Assembly (NCBI RefSeq): GCF_038087665.1
Contig: NZ_CP149925.1
Location: 895,455-959,454, forward strand
From: Gallaecimonas sp. GXIMD4217
GTDB taxonomy: Bacteria > Pseudomonadota > Gammaproteobacteria > Enterobacterales > Gallaecimonadaceae
Reading direction: 5' to 3'
DNA length: 64,000 nt
The notes beneath the pieces are model-generated. The model saw only the letters and a program-made list of their open reading frames with translations. It searched no databases and was not told the DNA's origin. Shown here piece after piece: positions 51,647-61,734 of this stretch (within the stretch, counting starts at the first letter, position 1; the number at the start of each line of letters is the position of its first letter). The position numbers and the translations under genes are program-made.

Positions 51647-52524
51647 GCCGTGTTCTCATCCTTCTCCAGGTGCACCAGAGGCCGCCGGATGGCATCGCGC
51701 CACCAGTCGCCTATGGCGTGCAGGACCCTGGCCTGGCGCCTGGTATTGTTACAGTTGGTTTCCCTGAGTTCCATTGCCAGGCGGTTGAGCTTGCGCAGCC
51801 TGTCCTGGGTGACGCCCCAGCTGAAGTCATCCTCCATCAGCGACTTGAGCTTGAGGCCGTGCTGAGAGATGCCGGTCAGGGCTTGGCACAGCTGCTGCTT
51901 GCCCTGCTCCAGGGTCTGGGCATCGCTGCCGAGGCTGAGTTCGTGGGACTGGCGTTTGACCAGCAGTGACAGTTTCTTGAACTGGGCATCCAGGGGGGCC
52001 AGCCCGGTGGTGTAGTGACTGCGCCAGGCGATGTTGACCGTGGGCATGCCGCTGGATTTGCTTTTGAGGCCCCTGCCGGCAGGGTGTTGCGGTGCGGCCC
52101 TGTCGGCAAACAGGGCCAGGCGCTGGTAATGGTCCGGAAGCTGGATCCGGCCTTGCTGGGACTGGCAGCTCTTCAGCTTGTCGGTCAACGCCTTGCCGGT
52201 GATGGGCTTGGCCAGGAATTCGTTGACGTCGAGCTGGATACAGGTGTCCAGCACCTCCCGGTAGGCGTTGTCGGTGATGATGATGAAGGGCAGATCATGG
52301 GGGCAGTTGAGCTGATCGGTGCGGACCTTCCAAAGCAGCTCCACGCCGCTGACCGGCTCCATCTGGATATCGGAGATGATAAGGTCGACGCCGTGTTCGT
52401 TCAGCAGCTCAATGGCCTTCTGGCCGCTGTTGGCCTGCAGGACCTCATCCACCCCCTGGGATGACAGCAGGTGGGCGACGAAGTGACACATGACGGGGAC
52501 GTCATCCGTGACCAGTACGCGCAT
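51643..52524 (-). CDS. Response regulator with degenerate hemerythrin-like output
   Basis: The 293-residue protein has an intact receiver (about 1-120): Asp7, Asp8, Asp52 as phosphorylation site in IISDIQMEP, Thr84 and Lys106 in FLAKP. After a linker, about 163-290 resemble bacteriohemerythrin: [21 protein letters not shown] follows the W...Y..GI..ID.QH pattern, and IGDWWRDAI the final helix. Yet Phe182 replaces the iron-binding His, and other ligands are missing. No DNA-binding domain is present. It heads the operon with the hybrid kinase, so signalling by protein contact is likely. Confidence 0.82.
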   Translation of the reverse strand: MRVLVTDDVPVMCHFVAHLLSSQGVDEVLQANSGQKAIELLNEHGVDLIISDIQMEPVSGVELLWKVRTDQLNCPHDLPFIIITDNAYREVLDTCIQLDVNEFLAKPITGKALTDKLKSCQSQQGRIQLPDHYQRLALFADRAAPQHPAGRGLKSKSSGMPTVNIAWRSHYTTGLAPLDAQFKKLSLLVKRQSHELSLGSDAQTLEQGKQQLCQALTGISQHGLKLKSLMEDDFSWGVTQDRLRKLNRLAMELRETNCNNTRRQARVLHAIGDWWRDAIRRPLVHLEKDENTA

Positions 52525-52590
52525 AAAGACCTCTCCTTAGATTCCACCTAAAGAATAGCCTTTTCTGTGCAAGCCGCTGTTTGGCTGAAG

Positions 52591-52614
52591 AAAAGGCAGC
52601 CAACCGGCTGCCTT
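52591..52614 (-). terminator. Terminator of the CHRD gene
   Basis: AAGGCAGCC and GGCTGCCTT pair around CGGT or its complement, with a T-run on the minus strand. It lies 4 bp past the stop codon of the minus-strand CHRD gene. Confidence 0.85.
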
Positions 52615-52618
52615 GTCG

Positions 52619-53116
52619 CTAGTCCTGCCCGTCCTGGAGGGCGCGCAGCTGTCCCCGCAGGGCCCCGGGGGGATATTCGGGGTTGTGGACGTTGATGTAG
52701 AAGCCCGAGGGGTTACCGAGGATGTCCTGGACCAGCAGGGCATCGAGTCCGCCGATGCAGTCGGCAGCGTCACCGTCCTCGGGCCCGGCCAGGAAGACCA
52801 CAGGGGGGCCATTCTCACCCCTGGCGCCCTCGTGGATATGTGCCGCCATGCCGTCGCCGACCGGCACCAGCTGGATCTTCTCCACGGTCAGTACATAACA
52901 GAGGGTGCTGTCGTCACCGTCTATGCCAAACACATAGGCTTCGCCACGACCGTTGGGGTCGCCGGCGATGCGGGCGTCGGGACCGACTTCTTCCTGGCCA
53001 CTGAGCTGGGTCGTCAATACCGTATTGCTATGCCCGGCATGGGCGATGCCGGCGCCGATGGCGAGCAGGGTGCCCAGAAGAAGGTGGCGTCTTGGCAGCT
53101 GGGTTCGTTTTGTCAT
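52619..53116 (-). CDS. Secreted CHRD-domain protein
   Basis: The second ATG (53116) is preferred because AGGAGG lies 8 bp upstream; from the first ATG the gap would be only 2 bp. The 165-residue protein has a signal peptide with RRHLLLGTLLAIGAGIAHA and then a CHRD domain, recognised by LTTQLSGQEEVGP, GRGEAYVFG, MAAHIHEGARGENGPPVVFL (at the limit) and the closing FYINVHNPEYPPGALRGQL. CHRD domains, first seen in chordin, are extracellular and of unclear bacterial role. It stands alone. Confidence 0.92.
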   Translation of the reverse strand: MTKRTQLPRRHLLLGTLLAIGAGIAHAGHSNTVLTTQLSGQEEVGPDARIAGDPNGRGEAYVFGIDGDDSTLCYVLTVEKIQLVPVGDGMAAHIHEGARGENGPPVVFLAGPEDGDAADCIGGLDALLVQDILGNPSGFYINVHNPEYPPGALRGQLRALQDGQD

Positions 53117-53224
53117 TGTCATTTCCTCCTAAACGTCGGCCTGGGGGCCGGCCGCCAGTTAACTATGGGTCAGCAGGAGAGTGGCAATGGCGCTGGTGCG
53201 GGGCATTCTTAGATCAATGTGCAA

Positions 53225-53254
53225 TAAAAAGGCAGCCTGTCGGCTGCCTTTTTC
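53225..53254 (-). terminator. dapD terminator
   Basis: AAAAAGGCAGCC and GGCTGCCTTTTT pair around a 4-nt loop. On the minus strand it lies 4 bp past the dapD stop at 53258. Confidence 0.92.
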
Positions 53255-53257
53255 TCC

Positions 53258-54082
<825 letters not shown>

Positions 54083-54099
54083 CCGGGTTCCTTGCTTTA

Positions 54100-56694
54100 T
54101 CAACTGTGCTGGCGATTATGACTTTGTGGGCGTAAGGAGTCCACGAGTCGAAGCCTGAGGGTGTTCTGCTGCGTCTCGGTGAGGGCTTCGCCTTCGGCAT
54201 TGGTGAGGATGAACAGGTCCTCGGCCCGCTCACCTATGGTGGTGATCTTGGCCGCATGGAGATTGAGGCCGCATTCGGCGAAGATCTGCCCGACCCGCGC
54301 CAGCAGGCCGGGCTGATCCAGGGCGTTGAGCTCCACCAGGCTGTGACTGCGCTGGGTCGGCAGGAAGCTGACCTCGGTGGCTACCCGGAACGGCTTGAGC
54401 TGGCGGGGCAGGGCGGTCTGGCGCAGCACCGGCGCCTTGGCGCTGGTCAGGGCCTTTTCCAGGGCCCTTCTGGTGCTCTGGATGCGGCTGGGACTGGTGA
54501 CCGGCTTGCCGTCCCTTTCCATGATCACGAAGGTGTCCAGGGCGAAGCCGTCCTTGGAGTTCATGATCTGGGCGTCGTGGATGGACAGGTTCTTGCCCGA
54601 CAACACGGTGGCGACCCGGCCGAACAGGTTCGGCCTGTCCTGGGTGTAGAGGAACAGCTCGGTGCCGCCGCGCATGGTGTGTTTGGACAGCTTGACCAGG
54701 GGCGCCGCCTTGTCGCCGTGGGCCAGTATGGCCTTGGCGTGCCAGGCCAGCTGCTCCGGGCTGTGACGCAGGAAATAGTCGGCCCGGAAGCGGTTCCAGA
54801 GGCTGGTGAGGGCACTGGCGCTGCTGCCCTGGCCGGCCAGCAGTCGCCTGGCTTCTTCCTTATGGGCGCGGATCTGGGAGCGAAAATCGATGGGCTTTTC
54901 CAGGCCGCGCCTGAGCGCCTTCTGGGCCGCGAAGTAGAGCTCCCTGAGCAGCGAGCCCTTCCAGTTGTTCCAGAGGTTGTCGTTGGTGGCGCGGATATCG
55001 GCCACGGTCAGGCAGTAGAGGTGGTTGAGGTGGTTCTCGTCCCGCACCTGGCCGGCGAACTGGCGGATCACCTCCGGATCGGAAATGTCCCGGCGCTGGG
55101 CGGTGACCGACATGATCAGATGGTGCTCCACCAGCCAGGCCACCAGGCGGGTATCCATGTCCGGCAGGCCGTGCTGCTGGCAGAAGGTCATGGCGTCGGC
55201 GGCGCCCAGCTCAGAGTGATCGCCGCCGCGGCCCTTGGCGATGTCGTGGAAGATGGCGGCCAGGTACAGCAGCTCCGGCTTGCGCATCTGCCTGACCAGC
55301 AGGCTGGCCAGGGGAAATTCCTCGGCATGCTTGGCCTGGGAGAAGCGGTGGATGTTACGCACCACCCTGAAGGTGTGTTCGTCGACGGTGTAGGCATGGA
55401 AGAGATCGAACTGCATCTGGCCGACGATCTGGCGCCAGGCCGGGAAATAGGCGGCCAGTATGCCGTGGCGGTGCATCAGGCGAAACGGCAGGCCCATGCC
55501 CCTGGGGTGGCGCAGCAGCGCCATGAAGCGCTCCCGGCAGCCGGCGTGCTCGCACAGCGGCTCGTCGAGCTGGCGGCGGGCGATGCGGATCTGCCTCAGG
55601 GTGGTGGCACCTATGCCCTTGAGGTTGGAATTTCTGGCCAGGTGCAGGAACAGTTCCAGCAGCTGCTCCGGATCCCGGGCCAGCTGCTCCGGGAAGTTGG
55701 CGCACAGCAGCTGGCCTTCGGCCCTGAAATGCGCATCCAGGGGCTTCACCTCCGGGGTGCTGTCGCTGAGCTCGTCGGCCAGCACCTGCAGCAGTATGGT
55801 GTTGAGTTCCGAAACCCGCCGCAGCACCTGGTAGAGCTGCTGCATCATGGCCTCGACGGCGGCGCGGGTGTCGTCGCCGTAGCCCAGCAGCTGGGCCACC
55901 AGCGGCTGGTGATCGAACAGCAGCCGGTTCTCGTTGCGATTGGCGGCCAGGTGCAGGGCGAAGCGCACCCGCCACAGGAAATCCCGGCATTGCACCAGCT
56001 CGTCAAGCTCCTCCTGGCTCAGCCAGCCCTGTTCGGCCAGGGCGGCCAGATCGTGGCGGTTGAGGTGCCTGAGCAGCACCCAGACCACGGTCTGGACATC
56101 GCGAAGGCCGCCGGGATTGGACTTGAGGTTGGGCTCCAGGTTGTAGGACGTGGAATCGAAGCGGCCGTGGCGGCCCTTCTGCTCCTCTACCTTGGCCTGG
56201 AAAAAGTCGGCCACAGGCCAGCATTGGCCCGGCTCCAGGCCGGCCTTGAGGGAAGCGAACAGCGCCGGGCTGCCGGCCAGCAGCCTGGCCTCCAGCAGGT
56301 TGGTGGCGATGGTGATGTCATCCCTGGCCTGGGCCAGGCAGTCGTCCAGGGTGCGGGTGGCGTGGCCCACATCCAGGCGGGCATCCCAGAGGGCGGTGAT
56401 GAAGCGGCCGACGCTCTCCTGCTCGTGCTCGGCCAGTTCGCTCTCGCTCAGCACCAGCAGGTCGATGTCGGAAAAGGGATGCAGCTCGCCACGGCCATAG
56501 CCGCCGACGGCGATCAGCGCCAGTTGTCCCTGGCCCAGGCCCAGGCTTTGCCAGAGTTCGATGAGCAGCTGGTCCATCAGCTGGGCGCGTTCAACGACCA
56601 GGGCCTGGATATCGGCATCCGGGCTCTGGCGGGCCTTGAGGCTGTCCAGGTGTTCCTGGAGGCGGTGGCGAAGGTGTTGAGTGATGTCGTTCAT
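54100..56694 (-). CDS. glnD: Bifunctional PII uridylyltransferase/uridylyl-removing enzyme GlnD
   Basis: The 864-residue enzyme adds or removes UMP on PII proteins in response to glutamine. Domains in order: nucleotidyltransferase (about 50-190) with [17 protein letters not shown]; a helical linker; an HD domain (about 435-560) with [18 protein letters not shown] carrying the uridylyl-removing H-D pair; and two C-terminal ACT domains (about 675 and 785 on) that sense glutamine. It is slightly shorter than the E. coli protein (890). The gap to dapD is 17 bp. Confidence 0.96.
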   Translation of the reverse strand: MNDITQHLRHRLQEHLDSLKARQSPDADIQALVVERAQLMDQLLIELWQSLGLGQGQLALIAVGGYGRGELHPFSDIDLLVLSESELAEHEQESVGRFITALWDARLDVGHATRTLDDCLAQARDDITIATNLLEARLLAGSPALFASLKAGLEPGQCWPVADFFQAKVEEQKGRHGRFDSTSYNLEPNLKSNPGGLRDVQTVVWVLLRHLNRHDLAALAEQGWLSQEELDELVQCRDFLWRVRFALHLAANRNENRLLFDHQPLVAQLLGYGDDTRAAVEAMMQQLYQVLRRVSELNTILLQVLADELSDSTPEVKPLDAHFRAEGQLLCANFPEQLARDPEQLLELFLHLARNSNLKGIGATTLRQIRIARRQLDEPLCEHAGCRERFMALLRHPRGMGLPFRLMHRHGILAAYFPAWRQIVGQMQFDLFHAYTVDEHTFRVVRNIHRFSQAKHAEEFPLASLLVRQMRKPELLYLAAIFHDIAKGRGGDHSELGAADAMTFCQQHGLPDMDTRLVAWLVEHHLIMSVTAQRRDISDPEVIRQFAGQVRDENHLNHLYCLTVADIRATNDNLWNNWKGSLLRELYFAAQKALRRGLEKPIDFRSQIRAHKEEARRLLAGQGSSASALTSLWNRFRADYFLRHSPEQLAWHAKAILAHGDKAAPLVKLSKHTMRGGTELFLYTQDRPNLFGRVATVLSGKNLSIHDAQIMNSKDGFALDTFVIMERDGKPVTSPSRIQSTRRALEKALTSAKAPVLRQTALPRQLKPFRVATEVSFLPTQRSHSLVELNALDQPGLLARVGQIFAECGLNLHAAKITTIGERAEDLFILTNAEGEALTETQQNTLRLRLVDSLRPQSHNRQHS

Positions 56695-56724
56695 GGCGGG
56701 CCTGTACGGCTGGGCTCTGGCTAT

Positions 56725-56750
56725 AAAAAAGGCCCCGTAAAGGGCCTCTT
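56725..56750 (-). terminator. Possible terminator or attenuator between map and glnD
   Basis: On the minus strand, GAGGCCC-TTTAC-GGGGCCT is followed by T6, directly past the map stop. It would partly separate map from glnD transcription. Confidence 0.7.
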
Positions 56751-56751
56751 G

Positions 56752-57540
56752 TCAATGTTCGATGATCTTCGGCAGTGCCGTTTCCTCTTCCCGCCAGGTC
56801 AGCACTTCCACGCCATTGTCGGTGACCAGCAGGGTGTGCTCGAACTGGGCGGACAGGCTGCGGTCCTTGGTGACCACTGTCCAGCCGTCGCCAAGCAGCT
56901 TGCAGTGGGGCTTGCCGACATTGACCATGGGCTCGATGGTCAGGCACATGCCGGCCTGCAGCTCGGTGCCGGTGCCGGGCTTGCCGTAGTGCAGCACCTG
57001 GGGCTCCTCGTGGAAGTCCTTGCCGATGCCGTGGCCGCAGTATTCACGCACCACCGAATACTGGTGCTTTTCCACGTGCTGCTGGATGGCGTGGCCGATA
57101 TCACCCAGCTTGACGCCCGGCTTGACCATCTTGATGGCCAGGTACAGGGATTCCTGGGTCACCTTGATCAGGCGCTCGGCCTGGATGGAGGGCTGGCCCA
57201 CCACGTACATGCGCGAGGTGTCGCCGTGGTAACCGTCCTTGATGACGGTCACGTCGATGTTGATGATGTCGCCGTCCTTGAGCTTCTTGTCACTGGGGAT
57301 GCCGTGACAGATCACGTGGTTGACCGAGGTACAGATGGACTTGGGGAAACCGTGGTAGTTCAGCGGCGCCGGTACCGCCTGCTGCTCGTTGACGATGTAA
57401 TCGTGGGCGATCTGGTTCAACTCGTCCGTGGTCACGCCCTTCTTGACGTGGGGGCCCAGCATGTCCAGCACTTCGGCGGCCAGCCGGCCGGCCACGCGCA
57501 TCTTTTCGATCTCTTGTGGCGTCTTGATTATGGCACTCAT
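56752..57540 (-). CDS. map: Methionine aminopeptidase Map
   Basis: ATG 57540 gives 262 residues, the size of E. coli Map (264); frames opening earlier run into the divergent promoter. Type I enzyme that removes N-terminal Met from new proteins. Metal ligands fall in DIINIDVTVIKDGYHGDTSRM (in part), GHGIGKDFHEEPQVLHYG (His) and FEHTLLVTDNG (Glu), with an early IEKMRVAGRLAAEVLD. It is divergent from rpsB as in E. coli. Confidence 0.97.
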   Translation of the reverse strand: MSAIIKTPQEIEKMRVAGRLAAEVLDMLGPHVKKGVTTDELNQIAHDYIVNEQQAVPAPLNYHGFPKSICTSVNHVICHGIPSDKKLKDGDIINIDVTVIKDGYHGDTSRMYVVGQPSIQAERLIKVTQESLYLAIKMVKPGVKLGDIGHAIQQHVEKHQYSVVREYCGHGIGKDFHEEPQVLHYGKPGTGTELQAGMCLTIEPMVNVGKPHCKLLGDGWTVVTKDRSLSAQFEHTLLVTDNGVEVLTWREEETALPKIIEH

Positions 57541-57591
57541 TCGGCTACTCTTTCGGCGGGCTCTGAACCGTCTTAAATACGGCTCATGGCC

Positions 57592-57621
57592 TTGGTTTTT
57601 GCAAGCGCAATATGGTATAAA
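57592..57621 (+). promoter_or_regulatory. Predicted rpsB promoter with GC-rich discriminator
   Basis: TTGGTT (57592-57597), an 18-bp spacer and TATAAA (57616-57621) lead to a start near 57628. The bases after the -10 are GCGCGCC, a GC-rich discriminator typical of promoters turned down by ppGpp, as expected for ribosomal protein genes. Confidence 0.6.
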
Positions 57622-57639
57622 GCGCGCCGGCAATTCGCA

Positions 57640-57756
57640 AATCGAACTGCCCTAAACCATTAAACCACACACGGGACTGTACATGTGCCGGGGTGCCCGC
57701 AAGGGTCGGACACATGGGGACCGTGGAGGCCTAACCCCATTTTGGAGAATTTATAC
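57640..57756 (+). promoter_or_regulatory. rpsB 5' leader, probable S2 autoregulatory RNA
   Basis: The leader carries GGACTGTACATGTGCCGGGG, CCGCAAGGGTCGG and ACACATGGGGACC: ATGTG and CACAT arms can pair, with GC-rich inner helices. The layout is that of the rpsB leader of gammaproteobacteria through which S2 represses rpsB-tsf. TTGGAG then serves as ribosome site. Recognition is from pattern and position. Confidence 0.65.
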
Positions 57757-58479
57757 ATGGCTAACGTTACCATGCGCGACATGCTCAAGTCCGGTGTCCA
57801 CTTCGGTCACCAGACCCGTTACTGGAACCCCAAGATGAAGCAATACATCTTCGGTGCCCGTAACAAGGTTCACATCATCAACCTTGAGCAGACCCTGCCG
57901 ATGTTCAACGACGCTCTGAACTACCTGTCCTCCGTGGCCGGTAACAAGGGCAAGATCCTGTTCGTCGGTACCAAGCGCGCTGCCAGCGAAGCGGTCAAGG
58001 AAGCGGCCAGCAAGTGCGGCCAGTTCTACGTCAACCACCGCTGGCTGGGTGGTATGCTGACCAACTGGAAGACCGTTCGTCAGTCCATCAAGCGTCTGAA
58101 GGACCTGGAAGCCCAGTCCCAAGACGGCACCTTCGAAAAGCTGACCAAGAAAGAAGCGCTGATGCGTTCTCGCGAAATGGAAAAGCTGGAGAAGAGCCTG
58201 GGCGGTATCAAAGACATGGGCGGTCTGCCTGACGTGCTGTTCGTGATCGGTGCCGACCACGAGCACATCGCCATCAAGGAAGCCAACAACCTGGGTATCC
58301 CGGTCGTTGCCGTAGTAGATACCAACTCCGATCCGGATGGCGTTGACTACGTTGTCCCGGGTAACGATGACGCTATCCGCGCCATCCAGCTGTACGTCAA
58401 CGCCGTTGCCGACACCGTCAACAACTCCAAGCTGGGTGACGTTGCGGGCGAAGGCGAGTTCGTAGAAGCTGCCGAGTAA
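57757..58479 (+). CDS. rpsB: 30S ribosomal protein S2
   Basis: The 240-residue protein (241 in E. coli) starts [20 protein letters not shown] and shows [20 protein letters not shown] (limit length), [31 protein letters not shown] and [23 protein letters not shown] in part. S2 is the last large protein to join the 30S subunit and helps hold S1. Codon use is clearly biased to highly expressed codons compared with neighbours. It is followed by a hairpin and tsf. Confidence 0.98.
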   Translation: MANVTMRDMLKSGVHFGHQTRYWNPKMKQYIFGARNKVHIINLEQTLPMFNDALNYLSSVAGNKGKILFVGTKRAASEAVKEAASKCGQFYVNHRWLGGMLTNWKTVRQSIKRLKDLEAQSQDGTFEKLTKKEALMRSREMEKLEKSLGGIKDMGGLPDVLFVIGADHEHIAIKEANNLGIPVVAVVDTNSDPDGVDYVVPGNDDAIRAIQLYVNAVADTVNNSKLGDVAGEGEFVEAAE

Positions 58480-58527
58480 GGCAATTACTACGCCCTTGAT
58501 TGACCATCGAGGACAGAAATGGTTAAT

Positions 58528-58556
58528 GGGGGCCCCTTAAAAGGCCCCCGTTTCTT
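58528..58556 (+). terminator. Attenuator-type hairpin between rpsB and tsf
   Basis: GGGGGCC (58528-58534) and GGCCCCC (58543-58549) pair, followed by GTTTCTT. The interrupted T-run suggests partial termination, which would set the S2 to EF-Ts ratio as in other gammaproteobacteria. Confidence 0.75.
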
Positions 58557-58585
58557 GGCAAAGTCCGACAACCGAGGATTTGAAC

Positions 58586-59461
58586 ATGGCAATTACTGCT
58601 GCCCTGGTAAAAGAACTGCGCGAGCGCACCGGCGCTGGCATGATGGATTGTAAAAAGGCCCTGACCGAAACCAACGGCGACATCGAAGCGGCGATCGAGC
58701 TGATGCGTAAGAGCGGTCAAGCCAAGGCTGCCAAGAAGGCCGGCCGCGTTGCCGCCGAGGGCACCATCATCATCGCTCAGGAAGGCGACAAGGCCGCCAT
58801 CCTGGAAATGAACTGCGAAACCGACTTCGTTGCCAAGGATGAGTCCTTCCTGGCCCTGGCCAACGCCGCCGCCAAGGCTGCCCTGGCCAACAACATCAAC
58901 GACATCGAGACCCTGGCCGCCACCGAAATCGACGGTGAGACCCTGGACACCACTCGCACCAACCTGATCGCCAAGATCGGTGAGAACATGAGCTTCCGCC
59001 GTGTGAGCATCGTTGAAGGCGCCAACCTGGGCGTGTACAAGCACGGCAGCCGTATCGGCGTTGTGGCCGTACTGGAAGGTGGTGACGAAGAGCTGGCCAA
59101 AGACGTTGCCATGCACGTTGCCGCGTCCAAGCCCGAGTTCGTCAAGCCCGAAGACGTGGCTGCCGAGGTTGTCGCGAAGGAGCGTCAGATCCAGATCGAC
59201 ATCGCCATGCAGTCTGGCAAGCCTCAGGAAATTGCCGAGAAGATGGTTGAAGGCCGCATGAAGAAGTTCACCGGTGAGATCTCCCTGACCGGTCAGCCCT
59301 TCGTCAAGGATCCGTCCATCTCCGTAGGTCAGCTGCTGAAAGAAAAAGGCGCCGACGTCAAATCCTTCATCCGCTTCGAAGTGGGCGAAGGTATCGAGAA
59401 GGAAGTTGTGGACTTCGCTACCGAAGTAGCCCAGCAAGCTGCTGCCGCTGCCAAGCAGTAA
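58586..59461 (+). CDS. tsf: Elongation factor Ts
   Basis: The 291-residue factor recycles EF-Tu by releasing GDP. It begins [20 protein letters not shown] (the conserved N-terminal signature) and continues [20 protein letters not shown]. The signature [14 protein letters not shown] is present, with GVVAVLEGG and [11 protein letters not shown] in the core subdomains and a C-terminal [15 protein letters not shown]. The start is ATG 58586 rather than the ATG two codons earlier. Highly expressed codon use. Confidence 0.98.
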   Translation: MAITAALVKELRERTGAGMMDCKKALTETNGDIEAAIELMRKSGQAKAAKKAGRVAAEGTIIIAQEGDKAAILEMNCETDFVAKDESFLALANAAAKAALANNINDIETLAATEIDGETLDTTRTNLIAKIGENMSFRRVSIVEGANLGVYKHGSRIGVVAVLEGGDEELAKDVAMHVAASKPEFVKPEDVAAEVVAKERQIQIDIAMQSGKPQEIAEKMVEGRMKKFTGEISLTGQPFVKDPSISVGQLLKEKGADVKSFIRFEVGEGIEKEVVDFATEVAQQAAAAAKQ

Positions 59462-59470
59462 GTCCCTTTG

Positions 59471-59527
59471 GGGCCGGTTTGGCCGGCCCTCATTATTCTT
59501 GGCCGCGGCCGCTTTGCGGGCGCGGCC
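59471..59527 (+). terminator. Hairpins between tsf and pyrH
   Basis: GGGCCGG...CCGGCCC (59471-59489) and a second GC-rich pair GGCCGCG...CGCGGCC (59501-59527) fill the tsf-pyrH gap. Neither has a proper T-run. They may pause or partly end transcription, or stabilise mRNA ends. Confidence 0.45.
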
Positions 59528-59552
59528 CTGTTGCATCTAGGTGAGAAGGATC

Positions 59553-60284
59553 ATGAGCAGCACACCCAAACCCCATTTTCGACGCATTCTCTTGAAGCTC
59601 TCCGGCGAAGCCCTGATGGGTGAGGAAGGCTTCGGCATAGACCCCAAGGTGCTCGACCGCATGGCCGCCGAGATCAAGGAGCTGATTGAGCTGGGCATCC
59701 AGGTGGGCCTGGTGATCGGCGGCGGCAACCTGTTCCGCGGTCGGGGCCTGGCCGAGGCCGGCATGAACAGGGTCGTGGGTGACCACATGGGGATGCTGGC
59801 CACCGTCATGAACGGCCTGGCCATGCGTGACGCGCTGCACCGTGCTTATGTCAACGCCCGTCTGATGTCCGCCATCGACCTCAAGGGTGTCTGCGATTCC
59901 TACAACTGGGCCGAGGCCATCAGCCTGCTGCGTGCCGGCCGGGTCGTGATCTTCTCCGCCGGTACCGGCAACCCCTTCTTCACCACGGATTCCGCCGCCT
60001 GCCTGCGTGGCATCGAGATCGAGGCCGACTGCGTGCTCAAGGCCACCAAGGTCGACGGTGTCTACTCCGACGATCCGGTGAAAAACCCGGATGCGGTGAA
60101 GTATGATAGGCTCACTTATCAGGACGTTCTGGAGCAGGAGCTCAAGGTCATGGACCTGGCGGCCTTTACCCTGGCCCGTGATCACGGCCTGCCCATCCGC
60201 GTCTTCAATATGAACAAGCCCGGTGCCCTCAAGGCCGTGGTGATGGGTGAAGACGAAGGCACCCTGATCAGCCACCCAGAATAA
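59553..60284 (+). CDS. pyrH: Uridylate kinase PyrH
   Basis: ATG 59553, with GAGAAGGA upstream, gives 243 residues. It phosphorylates UMP to UDP using ATP as a hexamer. [20 protein letters not shown], the [10 protein letters not shown] loop, [29 protein letters not shown] and the C-terminal [10 protein letters not shown] are all family hallmarks. The order tsf-pyrH-frr is conserved. Confidence 0.97.
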   Translation: MSSTPKPHFRRILLKLSGEALMGEEGFGIDPKVLDRMAAEIKELIELGIQVGLVIGGGNLFRGRGLAEAGMNRVVGDHMGMLATVMNGLAMRDALHRAYVNARLMSAIDLKGVCDSYNWAEAISLLRAGRVVIFSAGTGNPFFTTDSAACLRGIEIEADCVLKATKVDGVYSDDPVKNPDAVKYDRLTYQDVLEQELKVMDLAAFTLARDHGLPIRVFNMNKPGALKAVVMGEDEGTLISHPE

Positions 60285-60315
60285 GTTCGACAAGCAAGAT
60301 TAAGGACCTAGCCCC

Positions 60316-60873
60316 GTGATTAACGAGATTAAAGCCGACGCCAAGGCGCGCATGGACAAGAGCCTGGAAGCCACCAAGAGCCAGATGGCCAAGATCCGCA
60401 CCGGCCGTGCCCATCCCAGCCTGCTCGACAGCATCCGTGTCGAATACTATGGTGCCGCCACGCCGTTGAACCAGCTGGCCAACGTCACTGCCGAAGACGC
60501 CCGCACCCTGAGCGTGCAGGTGTTCGACCGCAACATGATCCAGGCCGTGGAAAAGGCCATCATGACCTCCGATCTGGGCCTGAACCCCATGAGCGCCGGT
60601 GCCATCATCCGCATCCCGCTGCCGCCGCTGACCGAGGAGCGCCGTAAGGACATGGTCAAGCTGGTGCGTGGCGAGGCCGAGAACGGCCGCGTTGCCATCC
60701 GCAACGTCCGTCGCGATGCCAACAGCGACATCAAGGCCCTGCTCAAGGACAAGGAAATTTCCGAGGACGAAGAGCGCCGTGCCCAGGACGAGATCCAGAA
60801 GCTGACCGACGCCGCCATCAAGGGCGTGGACGAGCTGCTGGCCGCCAAAGAAGCCGAGCTGATGGAAATCTAA
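60316..60873 (+). CDS. frr: Ribosome recycling factor
   Basis: The 185-residue protein begins at GTG 60316 ([15 protein letters not shown]). It splits post-termination ribosomes together with EF-G. Family features: [61 protein letters not shown] (in part each) and the C-terminal helix [14 protein letters not shown]. coli RRF is the same length. Confidence 0.97.
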   Translation: MINEIKADAKARMDKSLEATKSQMAKIRTGRAHPSLLDSIRVEYYGAATPLNQLANVTAEDARTLSVQVFDRNMIQAVEKAIMTSDLGLNPMSAGAIIRIPLPPLTEERRKDMVKLVRGEAENGRVAIRNVRRDANSDIKALLKDKEISEDEERRAQDEIQKLTDAAIKGVDELLAAKEAELMEI

Positions 60874-60898
60874 GGCCGGTTCAAGGTATAGTTTCGAG

Positions 60899-60930
60899 CG
60901 CCGTGCAGGTAACTGCACGGCGTTTGTTTT
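60899..60930 (+). terminator. Hairpin terminator between frr and uppS
   Basis: GCCGTGCAG (60900-60908) and CTGCACGGC (60913-60921) form a perfect 9-bp stem with a GTAA loop, followed by GTTTGTTTT. It divides the translation genes from the lipid and isoprenoid genes. Confidence 0.85.
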
Positions 60931-60954
60931 ATATCTGACCAAGGTAGCCTGTTG

Positions 60955-61731
60955 ATGTCCGAAGTCCCCGCATTTCTGGCAGAGGCCAAGCAGGCGATGC
61001 CCCGCCATATCGCCATCATCATGGACGGTAACGGCCGCTGGGCTGAGCAGCGTGGCCAACGCCGGGTGATGGGTCACAAGCAAGGGGTGGAAGCGGTCCG
61101 GGAAACGGTCCGTTGTGCCCGCAAGCTGGGCGTGGAAGCCCTGACCCTCTTTGCCTTTTCCTCCGAAAACTGGCGTCGCCCCCAGGAAGAAGTGAATTTC
61201 CTGATGGAGCTGTTCATGCTGGTGCTGGGGCGTGAGGTCAAGAAGCTCCACAAGAACAATATCCGCCTGCGCATCATCGGCGATACCCAGGCGCTGTCCC
61301 CCAGGCTGCAGAAGAAGATCGCCGACGCCGAGGCCCTGACCGAGCACAATACCGGCCTGGTGCTCAACGTGGCGGCCAACTACGGCGGACGCTGGGATAT
61401 CGCCCAGGCCACCAAGGTCCTGGCGGCCCGGGTGGCGGCCGGTGAGCTGGCCGTCGACGACATCGACGAGCAGACGCTGGGCGAGCAGGTCGTGCTGGCC
61501 GAGCAGCCGCCGGTGGATCTGATGATCCGCACCGGCGGCGACTGCCGGATCTCCAATTTTCTGCTTTGGCAACTGGCCTATGCTGAGCTGTACTTTACCG
61601 ATACCCTCTGGCCGGATTTCGATGCCGAAGCCCTGACCGATGCCATTGCCGCCTTCGTCAGCCGTGAACGTCGTTTTGGCTGTACCGGTGCCCAGGTAAG
61701 GGCCTGGCTGGACGAGAAAGAGAAGGAATAG
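60955..61731 (+). CDS. uppS: Undecaprenyl diphosphate synthase UppS
   Basis: The 258-residue cis-prenyltransferase makes the C55 lipid carrier for peptidoglycan. [19 protein letters not shown] contains the catalytic Asp, [14 protein letters not shown] follows, and the C-terminal [24 protein letters not shown] (in part) reads D-C-R-I-S where many homologues have E-x-R-I-S. That Asp-for-Glu change is conservative. Start at ATG 60955. It is 3 bp before cdsA. Confidence 0.96.
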   Translation: MSEVPAFLAEAKQAMPRHIAIIMDGNGRWAEQRGQRRVMGHKQGVEAVRETVRCARKLGVEALTLFAFSSENWRRPQEEVNFLMELFMLVLGREVKKLHKNNIRLRIIGDTQALSPRLQKKIADAEALTEHNTGLVLNVAANYGGRWDIAQATKVLAARVAAGELAVDDIDEQTLGEQVVLAEQPPVDLMIRTGGDCRISNFLLWQLAYAELYFTDTLWPDFDAEALTDAIAAFVSRERRFGCTGAQVRAWLDEKEKE

Positions 61732-61734
61732 ATT

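Noticed and set aside
54256-57576. A 1106-codon plus-strand frame opposite glnD and map
   Set aside because: It is antisense to two well-recognised enzymes and has mirror composition.
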